Shown one piece after another: positions 33,601-40,993 of a DNA stretch of 64,000 nt (positions are counted from its first letter, which is position 1; each line of letters starts with the position of its first letter). The position numbers and the translations under genes were made by a program. The DNA is from Akkermansia muciniphila (GTDB lineage: Bacteria > Verrucomicrobiota > Verrucomicrobiia > Verrucomicrobiales > Akkermansiaceae). The DNA lies in contig CAMDAD010000002.1 of NCBI GenBank assembly GCA_945888515.1, forward strand, positions 124,001-188,000, read 5' to 3'. The notes beneath the pieces are model-generated. The model had not been told where the DNA came from, searched no databases, and saw nothing but the letters and a program-made list of their open reading frames with translations.

Positions 33601-35783
33601 ACTCCCTCAACACCGCTGTCTTTGATCAGGTGAATGTGAGTGGCTCCACCACGCCTGCGACTGTGACGCTAGGTAGTTTAGCAACTACCTACGATGGCAG
33701 TGCGAAGTCAGCGAGTGCCATCACAGTACCGGCTGGTCTTAACGTGGGGTTCACTTACGATGGTTCTACTACTCCGCCAACAGGAGCGGGTAGTTATGCG
33801 GTGGTAGCGACCGTTAACGACCTTAACTATCATGGTAGCGCCACGGGCACTTTGGTGATTGGCAAGGCCAGCGCCAGCATCACGCTAGGAAACTTAGCGG
33901 CCACTTATGATGGAAATGCCAAATATGCCACGGCCACCACAGTTCCCGCAGGGTTGAGCGTAGGTCTCACCTACAACGGCGTTGCCATGGGGCCTGCCAA
34001 TGTCAATAGCAACCCCCTTTGGCAAGCATCTTCCAGTCATGGTTCGGGAGGGAGCTCGGCATCCACTTATGCCATTGCAAAACCAACGGGCCTCGCAGTG
34101 GGTGATTTGATGATCCTGAGTGCCGCGATCGAGGGCGGTAAAACTTTTACGGCTCCCACTGCGACGGGCACGTGGACTGAAGTGATCAGAACAGCCAATG
34201 GCGGCAACCTATTACTCATCGTTCTTCGCAAGATTGCTGTCCAAGCGGATGTCGATGCCGCCAATTTCTCGGTGGGCGTGGGCGGTGGCAAGTATTCCAT
34301 CGGACTTTCAAGAATCACCGGCCACAATCCCACCAGTCCGATCGCTGCTAGCGCCGGGGCGACTGGCTCCGGCACTGCAGTTGCCGCTCCTGCCATCACC
34401 ACCACCGCCGCGAATCAATTGGTGTTATCGTTTCACGGAGTGAAGAAATCGGCATCATTCACGCCCTCAGGAAGTTTCGGCACCGAGCTTTACGACGTCG
34501 CTGGGGATCTACCATCGCACGCAGCCTATCGGTATGTCCAAACCAGTGCAGGCAGCACCGGAACCAAAACTGCCACCTCGTCGCAATCAGAACAATGGGT
34601 GGCCATCCAAGTGGCCATCGCCGGCAGGGTCTCGCCGACTATCAGTGCCTTGGGCAGTTACGTCGTGGTGGGAACGATTAACAATCCAAACTACCAAGGA
34701 ACCGCCTCGGGGACCTTGGTGATTGGTAAACCGACCGCCACGGTGAATCTAGGAAATCTAACCACCACTTACGATGGCAGCGCCAAGGCTGCGTCCGTCA
34801 CCACGGTGCCAGCTGGTCTCAGTGTTTCTCTCACTTACAATGGCTCCGCAACGATCCCGACTGCTGTTGGCAGCTATGCGGTGGTGGCAACCGTGAACGA
34901 CACCAACTACGGCGGAACCGCTGAAGGAACGCTGGTCATCGGCAAGGCTTCCGCCACGGTGAATCTAGGAAATCTAACCACCACTTACGACGGCAGTGCC
35001 AAAGCGGCATCCGCGACGACGGTGCCGACTGGTCTCAGTGTTTCTCTCACTTACAATGGCTCCGCAACGCTCCCGACTGCTGTTGGCAGCTATGTCGTGG
35101 TGGCAACCGTGAACGACACCAACTACGGCGGAACCGCTGCAGGAACGTTTGTCATCGGCAAGGCTGCCGCCACGGTGAATCTAGCAAATCTAACCGCCAC
35201 CTATGATGGGAATGCCAAGAATGTCTCCGTGACTACCGTGCCGAGCGGCCTCAATGTATCGATCACTTACGATGGTTCCTCGACTACTCCGGTTGCTGTT
35301 GGAAATTACGCGGTGGTGGTCACCATCGACGATGTGAATTTTCAAGGAACCGCTTCCGACACACTTGTTATCGCGAAAAGCAGCACGCCGACATTTGCGG
35401 AGGTTATGGCTGATGGATACAGCCTGACTGGGTTGGATGCGGAGCCTCTTGCCGACCCAGACTCGGATGGTATTCCAAATCTGCTTGAGTATGCATTCGG
35501 CAGCACTCCAGTGAATCCCACATCTGCTCCAGCGGCGACACGGCTTGAGGTCGGGGCGAATGCGGTGCGTTTCTCAGCCGTTGTAAGAGAAGACAGCGGC
35601 GTGATTCTAACGCCTGAAGTCAGCGTGGATTTTACCACTTGGAGCTCTGCAGGAGTCACGGAGTTGGTCATTGCGCATGTGTCACAAGATGGTGTCCCAA
35701 CTGGATTCACACGGCGGATCTGGGAGATGCCGGGCAATATGCCCAAGCTATTTCTCCGCTGGCAAGCTCAGGTAGACGATTGA
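30684..35783 (+). CDS. Giant secreted GH5-family glycosidase with CBM, beta-trefoil and MBG repeats
   Basis: The 1699-residue protein has a signal peptide (about 1-22) and a GH5 TIM barrel (about 23-370) with the acid/base pair LINETN (Glu213) and nucleophile CGEHGE (Glu301). Next come a CBM6-like module (about 410-570), a fascin-like beta-trefoil (about 590-710), an Fn3-like domain (about 715-800) and a DUF1349-like jelly roll (about 815-985). Five MBG-type repeats of about 72 residues cover about 990-1565; the second is split by a domain of about 215 residues. The C-terminus DPDSDGIPNLLEYAFGS is a common verrucomicrobial sorting-type segment. GH5 suggests endo-cleavage of beta-glucan or mannan, and the other modules suggest surface or polysaccharide binding. 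Confidence 0.85.
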   Translation: MNFLKIFLIVSVVLFPEWSKGQLLQVDGKRIVNSSTNQEVILNAVNFGNWMVMEGYLMNSVNEAPNQHTWKRKLTTLVGAASVKTFYDAWLTNHVTQSDINHLKASGFNAVRLPLHYEYFVNLGTPDVWNEQGFALVDDIIRWCTLAGVYVILDLHAAPGGQSDNSGISDYDITKPSLWESAENRSKTIRLWDKISERYQNEPWVAGYDLINETNWNLPNGTLLRELFGNLTTAIRANGDNHILFIEGNGYSNDYTGLTPAWDPQMVYVFHKYNSSADFSTDLQWVLDLRVAQNRPIWCGEHGENSNDNFTKMVELLRGNGIGMSWWPMKKFESINCLSNATFPPGYRDLLNYLGGTNPTLNADTARNTLAQLAQSVLLANTRTQTEVLRAIFIQPNNRDTAPFGAVPSIPGRIYATDYDQGMNGYAYSDTGWENVLFTTGDYTAWNERWTYRNGGVDIDTSSDTLSNGYQVGFFRPTEWMKYSVNVASPGTYTIALRVANGSGQTATIQIQNGEGTKTLATASVPSGGWGNWTTISVTGGFSEAGVQAIRIANTGSSECDITSVLFTKTSDAIPNSTSVPVSVVTVSLKANNGGYLSWQNASPFALTCQALSETDQARFTLVDAGDGRTALLASNGKYVRYSASDNRLYADSDTIGINQEFTLNQLNRSVAIKGANARYFSQDGNNPVVCDRTILASWEYFLMTTLSTTQGAPAPPRGVTYENGVVSWKSMVGALRYSVQRSTGSAGPFVTIASDLVGTSFSDPNPVVDLPNRYRVISHAGTFASAPSGQVSSGPTEPTPDPDLPLGDTHQDIGTVGIAGSVTTINGTYTLKGSGADIWGNADGCSFVSQSLNGDFTITARLASMSNTDYWAKAGLMIRESNAANAKNVALLVTPEAGGTRMQWRSETGGNTSDHYMNGSKAPLWLRIARSGNSFTGWQSNDGVTWTNSYTITPTMNSAVVVGLVVTSHNNNSLNTAVFDQVNVSGSTTPATVTLGSLATTYDGSAKSASAITVPAGLNVGFTYDGSTTPPTGAGSYAVVATVNDLNYHGSATGTLVIGKASASITLGNLAATYDGNAKYATATTVPAGLSVGLTYNGVAMGPANVNSNPLWQASSSHGSGGSSASTYAIAKPTGLAVGDLMILSAAIEGGKTFTAPTATGTWTEVIRTANGGNLLLIVLRKIAVQADVDAANFSVGVGGGKYSIGLSRITGHNPTSPIAASAGATGSGTAVAAPAITTTAANQLVLSFHGVKKSASFTPSGSFGTELYDVAGDLPSHAAYRYVQTSAGSTGTKTATSSQSEQWVAIQVAIAGRVSPTISALGSYVVVGTINNPNYQGTASGTLVIGKPTATVNLGNLTTTYDGSAKAASVTTVPAGLSVSLTYNGSATIPTAVGSYAVVATVNDTNYGGTAEGTLVIGKASATVNLGNLTTTYDGSAKAASATTVPTGLSVSLTYNGSATLPTAVGSYVVVATVNDTNYGGTAAGTFVIGKAAATVNLANLTATYDGNAKNVSVTTVPSGLNVSITYDGSSTTPVAVGNYAVVVTIDDVNFQGTASDTLVIAKSSTPTFAEVMADGYSLTGLDAEPLADPDSDGIPNLLEYAFGSTPVNPTSAPAATRLEVGANAVRFSAVVREDSGVILTPEVSVDFTTWSSAGVTELVIAHVSQDGVPTGFTRRIWEMPGNMPKLFLRWQAQVDD
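33988..34635 (+). other. Domain inserted inside the second MBG repeat of the GH5 protein
   Basis: The second repeat begins normally (GLSVGLTYNGVAMGP), breaks off, and resumes about 215 residues later with LGSYVVVGTINNPNYQGTASGTLVIGK, the missing repeat end. The insert has its own fold-like pattern (YAIAKPTGLAVGDLMILSAAIEGG...WVAIQVAIAG), which I do not recognise. Confidence 0.7.
34740..35387 (+). repeat. Near-identical 216-base tandem repeats coding MBG modules
   Basis: The sequence ACGGTGAATCTAG recurs at 34740, 34956 and 35172, a period of 216 bases (72 codons). The first two units differ at only a few positions, and the third is more diverged. Each codes one MBG repeat beginning TVNL and ending LVIGKA or a close variant. 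Confidence 0.9.
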
Positions 35784-35925
35784 CGAGCCGCGAAAAACTT
35801 GCCACAGGTGGCGTCACTCTCAGAGCCATCTGGTAGAATCTCTTTTGATAGATCAGAAGATCAATCACCATCCGATTTTCTGATACCGTCTCGGAGGGAG
35901 TGCGAGCAATCATGGAAATGAATCG

Positions 35926-37887
35926 TCAACTCTCGAAGTAGGTATAGCCACTCAAGCCGTTGCGGAAAAGATCCATGACCTCGCGGCGCTCGCTGGGGGA
36001 AATGTTGCCTTTGCTGACGGCTTGTTCAGCAAAGCTACGGAAGCGGCTGACAAGCTCCTTGGTGTCATATTCCACATAGCTGAGAACATCGGCCACGGTA
36101 TCACCTTCTACTTCGTGAGTGTAGACAGGTTTGCCATTTTCCATGTGCACGCCGACGACGTGCGTGTCACCTAACAGATTGTGCAGGTCACCTAGGGTTT
36201 CCTGATAGGCGCCGACGAGGAAAACGGCAACGTAGTAGGGCGTGCCGGGCTTGAATTCGTGAAGCGGGAGGATTTTTGCTACGTCTTCACGGTCGATGAA
36301 GTGATCGATCTTGCCATCGCAGTCACAAGTAATATCGGCCAATACAGCGCGGTGACGTGGGCGCTCCTCCAAGCGATGGATCGGCATCACTGGGAAAAGT
36401 TGATCGATAGCCCAAGAGTCTGGCAGGCTCTGGAATAGACTGAAATTGCCGTAATAAAAATCCGTGAGAGAGCTCGACAGTTCTCGCAGATCCTCGGGGA
36501 TGTCATCCATTTCCGTGAGTAATTTTGAGACGCGGGTGAGGATGTGCCAGGACCAGGCTTCGCCGAGTCCGCGTTCACGCAGGGTGGCGTTGCCATGGAA
36601 AAACTGAGCGCGTAGTTGATCGCGGTAATAAAGTGCATCGTTTACGCACTCTTGGAGATTTTTTTTGCACAGGACCCGATTCACCTCGATGAGGTTTTTC
36701 AATTGATCGTGTGGATTTTCCGGAGTGGCAGGTTCGTCATCGGAGGACTGAACGCTCGTCACATCGAGAATGTTGAACACCAGCACCGAGTAATAGGACA
36801 CCACCGCCCGACCCGATTCTGAAATGATGTTTGGGTGGGCGATATTTTGTTTATGGCAAACACTGGAAATCACTTCGATGATGTCCGCGCAGTATTCCGA
36901 GATTGAATAGTTGCAGGACGACGTGAAATTCGTGTGCGAGCCATCGTAATCGACTGCGAGTCCACCGCCGATATCGAGAATTCCCATCGGTGCGCCCTCA
37001 CGCACGAGATCGCAATACATTCGCACCGCTTCCGTGGCACCCTCGCGGATTGAGGCGATGTTCGGAATCTGCGAGCCTTGATGGTAGTGCAGCATTTTCA
37101 GACAGTCGAGGTAACCGTAGTCTTTAAGGCGATCGACCACTTCGATGACTTGAGCAGCATTGAGGCCGAAAACCGACTTATCGCCAGCGGACTCCTGCCA
37201 GTGGCCCGAACCGCGAGTGGCGAGGCGGACACGCACGCCGAGATTGGGACGGATGCCGATGGCTTGTGACCGTTTGATGATGGAGTGCAGCTCGCTAGGC
37301 ATTTCCAGAACGAGAATGACACGCAGTCCCATCTTTTGGGCATGAAGAGCCAGATCGATGAATTCTTCATCTTTGTAACCGTTGCAGATAATATAGGCTT
37401 CTGGATCGTGCATGTGGGCCAGTGCCGCGATCAGCTCCGGTTTGGATCCTGCTTCCAGACCGTAATGGTATTGTTTACCGAACTCGGTGATTTCCTCGAT
37501 GACCTGACGTTGTTGATTGACTTTGATCGGATAAACCCCGCGGTAAGAGCCTTGGTAATTCAGATCTTTGATGGCCTTGTGAAAGGAATTGTTCAATTCG
37601 GCGATGCGAGAGTGCAAAAGATCGCGGAAACGAAGTAGGACAGGCAGTTGTGTGCCGCGATCAGCAAGACCATCGACAATGTTCTTTAAGCTAATATCGT
37701 AATTCTCATCCTCCTCAGTCAGTCGCACCGTGACTTCGCCTTGGCGGGACACATGAAAATAGCCGTGGCCCCAGTCATCGATGCCATAAAGCTCCGCAGA
37801 CTTGTTGGGAGACCAACTTTTCTGGGGTTTTCCACTGGCGGGGAGGGAAGGGGATTTTTTTTGCTTTTTCGGGGTGCTACGGGACAT
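35926..37887 (-). CDS. speA: Biosynthetic arginine decarboxylase
   Basis: SpeA makes agmatine from arginine, the first step of one polyamine route, using PLP. The 653-residue protein has the family length (about 630-660). Visible features are the PLP-lysine region RGVYPIKVNQQRQVIEE (Lys of YPIKVNQ), the LNYQGSYRGV lead-in, the glycine-rich phosphate loop ILDIGGGLAVDYDGS and the substrate-side segment with FHGNATLRERGLGE. The basic N-terminus (SRSTPKKQKKSPS) is an unusual addition. The gene is convergent with the GH5 gene and stands apart from the FHA gene. Confidence 0.95.
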   Translation of the reverse strand: MSRSTPKKQKKSPSLPASGKPQKSWSPNKSAELYGIDDWGHGYFHVSRQGEVTVRLTEEDENYDISLKNIVDGLADRGTQLPVLLRFRDLLHSRIAELNNSFHKAIKDLNYQGSYRGVYPIKVNQQRQVIEEITEFGKQYHYGLEAGSKPELIAALAHMHDPEAYIICNGYKDEEFIDLALHAQKMGLRVILVLEMPSELHSIIKRSQAIGIRPNLGVRVRLATRGSGHWQESAGDKSVFGLNAAQVIEVVDRLKDYGYLDCLKMLHYHQGSQIPNIASIREGATEAVRMYCDLVREGAPMGILDIGGGLAVDYDGSHTNFTSSCNYSISEYCADIIEVISSVCHKQNIAHPNIISESGRAVVSYYSVLVFNILDVTSVQSSDDEPATPENPHDQLKNLIEVNRVLCKKNLQECVNDALYYRDQLRAQFFHGNATLRERGLGEAWSWHILTRVSKLLTEMDDIPEDLRELSSSLTDFYYGNFSLFQSLPDSWAIDQLFPVMPIHRLEERPRHRAVLADITCDCDGKIDHFIDREDVAKILPLHEFKPGTPYYVAVFLVGAYQETLGDLHNLLGDTHVVGVHMENGKPVYTHEVEGDTVADVLSYVEYDTKELVSRFRSFAEQAVSKGNISPSERREVMDLFRNGLSGYTYFES

Positions 37888-37987
37888 GCTGTGAATACGG
37901 TGGAGAGGCGGTTATATCAGCCATGATACCGCAAATGGCAAAGAAAATCGAGTGACAAAGCAAAAAATCTTCCGCTGCCTGCCCAAA

Positions 37988-38623
37988 TCACTCGGTGGGT
38001 GGTGTGGCTGCATCTGCGGCAGGGGCCTCGGGTGTGGTCTGCTCTAGCGGTTTTCCTTTGTTAGACATGGATTGCATCAGTGACTGATGGGTTTCCTTTT
38101 CGTGGCGGATGGATAGACCCACGTAGAAGGCGAGAGCGGCGAGGACGAGGAAAACGATCATGGCCAGAAAACTGTGCGTCGGGTTTGCCGAAACAAGCGT
38201 GGCGGGTGCGGGCGATGGCCTGCGAACGGGACCGCGATGGGATGATTGCAAAAGTTTTTTCTCTGGGTTCTCGGCGATGATTTTTGACTCCGCAGCAGGT
38301 TTTTCGAGGGCTAGAGATTCTTTTTCCTCATCGGTGAGGGAGAAATCAAAGGAAACGTCGCCGAGTTTTACCATACGTCCATCGATCAGTGCGATCGTGG
38401 GGAGTCGGTTGCCGTCGAGCTTTGTGCCATTGGTCGAATCCAAGTCACGGAGTTGATAGCCACCAGGAATGCGCTCCATGACGGCATGGTTCACGGAGAC
38501 GGAGCCACAGCTGATGACGATGTCATTGTCCGAACCTCTGCCCATTTTCACCGACTGACGGTCAAGTTGGAAACGATAAGGCTGCGGGGTTTGATCGGAT
38601 ACGGTAATGATGACACGTGGCAT
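37988..38623 (-). CDS. FHA-domain membrane protein
   Basis: The 211-residue product has an N-terminal FHA domain (about 20-95) that would bind phosphothreonine: MGRGSDNDIVISCGSVSVNHAVMERI and the family's LRDLDSTNGTKLDGN. A Pro-rich linker (RGPVRRPSPAPA) leads to one membrane helix (about 151-170, LAMIVFLVLAALAFYVGLSI) and a Pro/Ala-rich tail. The FHA end is therefore cytoplasmic and the tail probably outside. It fits phosphorylation-dependent signalling or assembly at the membrane, but no kinase gene is nearby. Confidence 0.85.
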   Translation of the reverse strand: MPRVIITVSDQTPQPYRFQLDRQSVKMGRGSDNDIVISCGSVSVNHAVMERIPGGYQLRDLDSTNGTKLDGNRLPTIALIDGRMVKLGDVSFDFSLTDEEKESLALEKPAAESKIIAENPEKKLLQSSHRGPVRRPSPAPATLVSANPTHSFLAMIVFLVLAALAFYVGLSIRHEKETHQSLMQSMSNKGKPLEQTTPEAPAADAATPPTE

Positions 38624-38686
38624 AACGGTGATACGTTCTTCAAACGCGGTTTTTTACTGAAAAATTTTCCCCAAGGGAATGACCAC

Positions 38687-40417
38687 TCACCGCACCGTCA
38701 CAGATACCTGACCTGTCACCTCGTCACTCAAGGTAAGACGTCCATTCACATAGGTTGCAGGCACTACTTTGCCACTGATGTAGGCTTTTTGGCCAGCGAT
38801 GGCAGGAAGATCGATCACGGCCGAGATCCCTGCGGGAAGTGCCAGATGCCAAGACTTTGCTGACTTTTCCCACTTGAGAAATATGGGACCGCGGCTAGAA
38901 GGGACTTTGGCGTTGAGTTTGGTGAGACTGGCGGGTTGGGGTTGGACGAGGACCTTGGACCATCCGGCTTGGAGAGGTCGAACTCCGGCAAAGAACCGCG
39001 GCAGAATGTTCGCCGGTGCGGCGCCCCACGCGTGGTTCCAGTCTTGGTTGGGTTTGTATTTGTTATCCCATGCTTCCCAGGTAATGGTCGTGCCGCTTTG
39101 GAGCATGTGTTTCCAACTGCGGTCACCGTCGGCTAGGATCAGTCGCAGTGCGGTATCTGCCGCGCCATTTTCTAATAGTCCTTCTAACAAATATTGTGCG
39201 GCATAGACCGAGCACTTCATGCCGCGCTGATTGAGAAAAGCGATGACCTTCGGTTTGCGATCCGCGGGAACCAGACCGAAGGCTAGCGGGAAAAGATTGG
39301 CGTGGAGGGAGCTATGTTTCGTGGATTCTCCATCGGTGTAGAGACTGGTGGCTGGGTTGTAGAGTTTCGCTTGGAAGGAGGCGAGAGCTTTGTCGTATTG
39401 TGCCTGCATGGATTTCGCCTCATCGGCTTTTCCGGAGGCAGTGGCCATCTCGATCATGAGCTGCAGGGCGCGCAGGTGGAAGGCATTGACGACGGTGTTG
39501 ACGGGAGTGAACACGTAGCCATCTCGCTCATCTTTTGGCCAGTCGACGATGTCATCGCGCTTGATTTGTTTATCATTGCTGACCAGCAATCCATCTTCAC
39601 GCGCGCGCTCGCCCAGGGTTTTGGATTTTAGGGAATCAAAGCGTTGGCTCATCCATGCCTTGTCGCCCGTAAACATCCAATCGGCATATACCATGAAGAT
39701 CAAGTGCGGCGCCCACTCGCTGGGCCAGGTTGGTTGTTTCATCAGGTGATCAAATGTATCGCGTGCCATTTGCGGGTCGGGATCGCAGGCGTAGTGGCTG
39801 AGTTGATTGAGGTAGGCATCCGCCTCGTAGGGAATGCGCTCGCGATCGCCGTCCACATAGACGCCGGCAAAAGTCGTGGCCTTGATCGAGTAACGGCAAA
39901 GTTCCCAGATCTGATCGAGGGTGGCATCGGAGGAAGAAAAACTAGCGGCGTTGTCCTGCCAAGTCGTGGCAAAGGCGGCATGGCGCTGGATGTTGGCGGA
40001 GGTGAATTTTCCTTTCCATCCCTCGATCTCGACCCAGCGGAAAGGCAACACAACACCCCATTCTTTCGGTGTGAGAATGGCGGCGGGCAGGGTGGTATTG
40101 CGCTTATCGGCGGCGGGAGCGACACGGGTCTTTTCGCCCTGCACGGTGGCTTTGGTCTGGGCGTAGCGAATCGTGCCGCCGGGACTACGGTTGATCCGAT
40201 CATTCTTCGAGGCCTCGCCGAAATGCACGGTGAGTTCTTGCGCTTCCGCGGCCTGGAGCAGATCGATGTTGCCGAAAGCGACCTTGCCAAAATCGATAAG
40301 AATGGTGCCATCGCCTAAGGTTTTGACACTCACGGGATGCTGTGTCACGAGTTGTGTTGGCGCAGCGTGAGCAACGAGAGTGAAGCCATAAAGTAGTAAA
40401 AAAATGAATCGTTTCAT
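38687..40417 (-). CDS. Secreted GH78-like alpha-L-rhamnosidase
   Basis: The 576-residue product has a signal peptide (about 1-18, ending AHA) and lacks the large N-terminal domains of full GH78 enzymes. From about 155 the six-hairpin catalytic core has DQIWELCRYSIKATTFAGVYVDGDRERIPYEADAYLNQ, where the D/E cluster matches the GH78 acid-base region. The later parts GTTITWEAWDNKYK and HAWGAAPANILPRFFAGVRP match the typical family end (TTxWExW, HxW..AxP). It would release terminal rhamnose or a similar unit outside the cytoplasm. It begins a minus-strand run of secreted carbohydrate enzymes. Confidence 0.85.
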   Translation of the reverse strand: MKRFIFLLLYGFTLVAHAAPTQLVTQHPVSVKTLGDGTILIDFGKVAFGNIDLLQAAEAQELTVHFGEASKNDRINRSPGGTIRYAQTKATVQGEKTRVAPAADKRNTTLPAAILTPKEWGVVLPFRWVEIEGWKGKFTSANIQRHAAFATTWQDNAASFSSSDATLDQIWELCRYSIKATTFAGVYVDGDRERIPYEADAYLNQLSHYACDPDPQMARDTFDHLMKQPTWPSEWAPHLIFMVYADWMFTGDKAWMSQRFDSLKSKTLGERAREDGLLVSNDKQIKRDDIVDWPKDERDGYVFTPVNTVVNAFHLRALQLMIEMATASGKADEAKSMQAQYDKALASFQAKLYNPATSLYTDGESTKHSSLHANLFPLAFGLVPADRKPKVIAFLNQRGMKCSVYAAQYLLEGLLENGAADTALRLILADGDRSWKHMLQSGTTITWEAWDNKYKPNQDWNHAWGAAPANILPRFFAGVRPLQAGWSKVLVQPQPASLTKLNAKVPSSRGPIFLKWEKSAKSWHLALPAGISAVIDLPAIAGQKAYISGKVVPATYVNGRLTLSDEVTGQVSVTVR

Positions 40418-40432
40418 GAGCGAGAGAGAATT

Positions 40433-40747
40433 TTATTCAAATTGGAAGGAGGTAGGTCGTTTCGGGCGCAGAGCAGAACGTCCACCGTGCGCCTGACGTA
40501 TAGGGTCGAACAGGGTATCCATGCCATGTGATTTGATGTCATACACAGCCGAGAGCAGTTCGCCAAGCCGATCTTTCGGAAACCCGCGCTCCTTGAACCA
40601 TGCGAGATATTCGATAGGTAAGTCGCAGATCCACACGCCATGCGGCGGGCATTGTTGGGGGCCGAACTTCCCATAGGGCATGCGCATCGTCGCAATGTCT
40701 GCCAGCAAGCGGCGAAAGTCATCGCGGTCAATGTCTGTCTGTTCCAT
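40433..40747 (-). CDS. DUF3820-family protein
   Basis: The 104-residue product has the DUF3820 pattern: MRMPYGKFGPQQCPPHGVWICDLPIEYLAWFKERGFPKDRLGEL, in which the MPYGKF and LP.EYL.WF segments are diagnostic. Members are small soluble proteins in many bacteria with no settled function. It lies 15 bases before the GH78-like gene on the same strand but does not look carbohydrate-related. Confidence 0.75.
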   Translation of the reverse strand: MEQTDIDRDDFRRLLADIATMRMPYGKFGPQQCPPHGVWICDLPIEYLAWFKERGFPKDRLGELLSAVYDIKSHGMDTLFDPIRQAHGGRSALRPKRPTSFQFE

Positions 40748-40831
40748 GCGGAGAGACTACCTTGTTTTCACCAAAATGAAATTACAAAAAGCCCTTTGAC
40801 AACAAGCGGGGTAAAAACATGGTATTACGAC

Positions 40832-40993
40832 ATGAGTAAGACCATGGCAAAAATCGGCAATTTACAGGGCATGATTTTCGACAGCGCGCTGTTGCAGTTG
40901 GCGCGGATGAAGGTGGACGATAAGGTTCATGTTAGCGATCCAACCTGTCGCTCTTGGGGAACGATAGCATGTCAACGAACTCATTTGTTTTGA
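40832..40993 (+). pseudogene. Remnant of a MazE/AbrB-type antitoxin gene
   Basis: The frame starts MSKTMAKIGNLQGMIFDSALLQLARMKVDDKVHV, which fits the swapped-hairpin AbrB/MazE N-terminus (pattern T.IGNS.GI..P...L.....V.V). It then breaks into unrelated residues, and its end overlaps the convergent beta-helix glycosidase gene by 62 bases. No toxin gene follows. A TTGACA at 40796-40801 lies upstream. I read it as a truncated gene, though a very short orphan antitoxin is possible. Confidence 0.4.

Noticed and set aside
34740-35387. 216-base repeats as a possible mobile element
   Set aside because: They are in frame, and each codes one MBG module of the secreted protein. There are no terminal inverted repeats or transposase.
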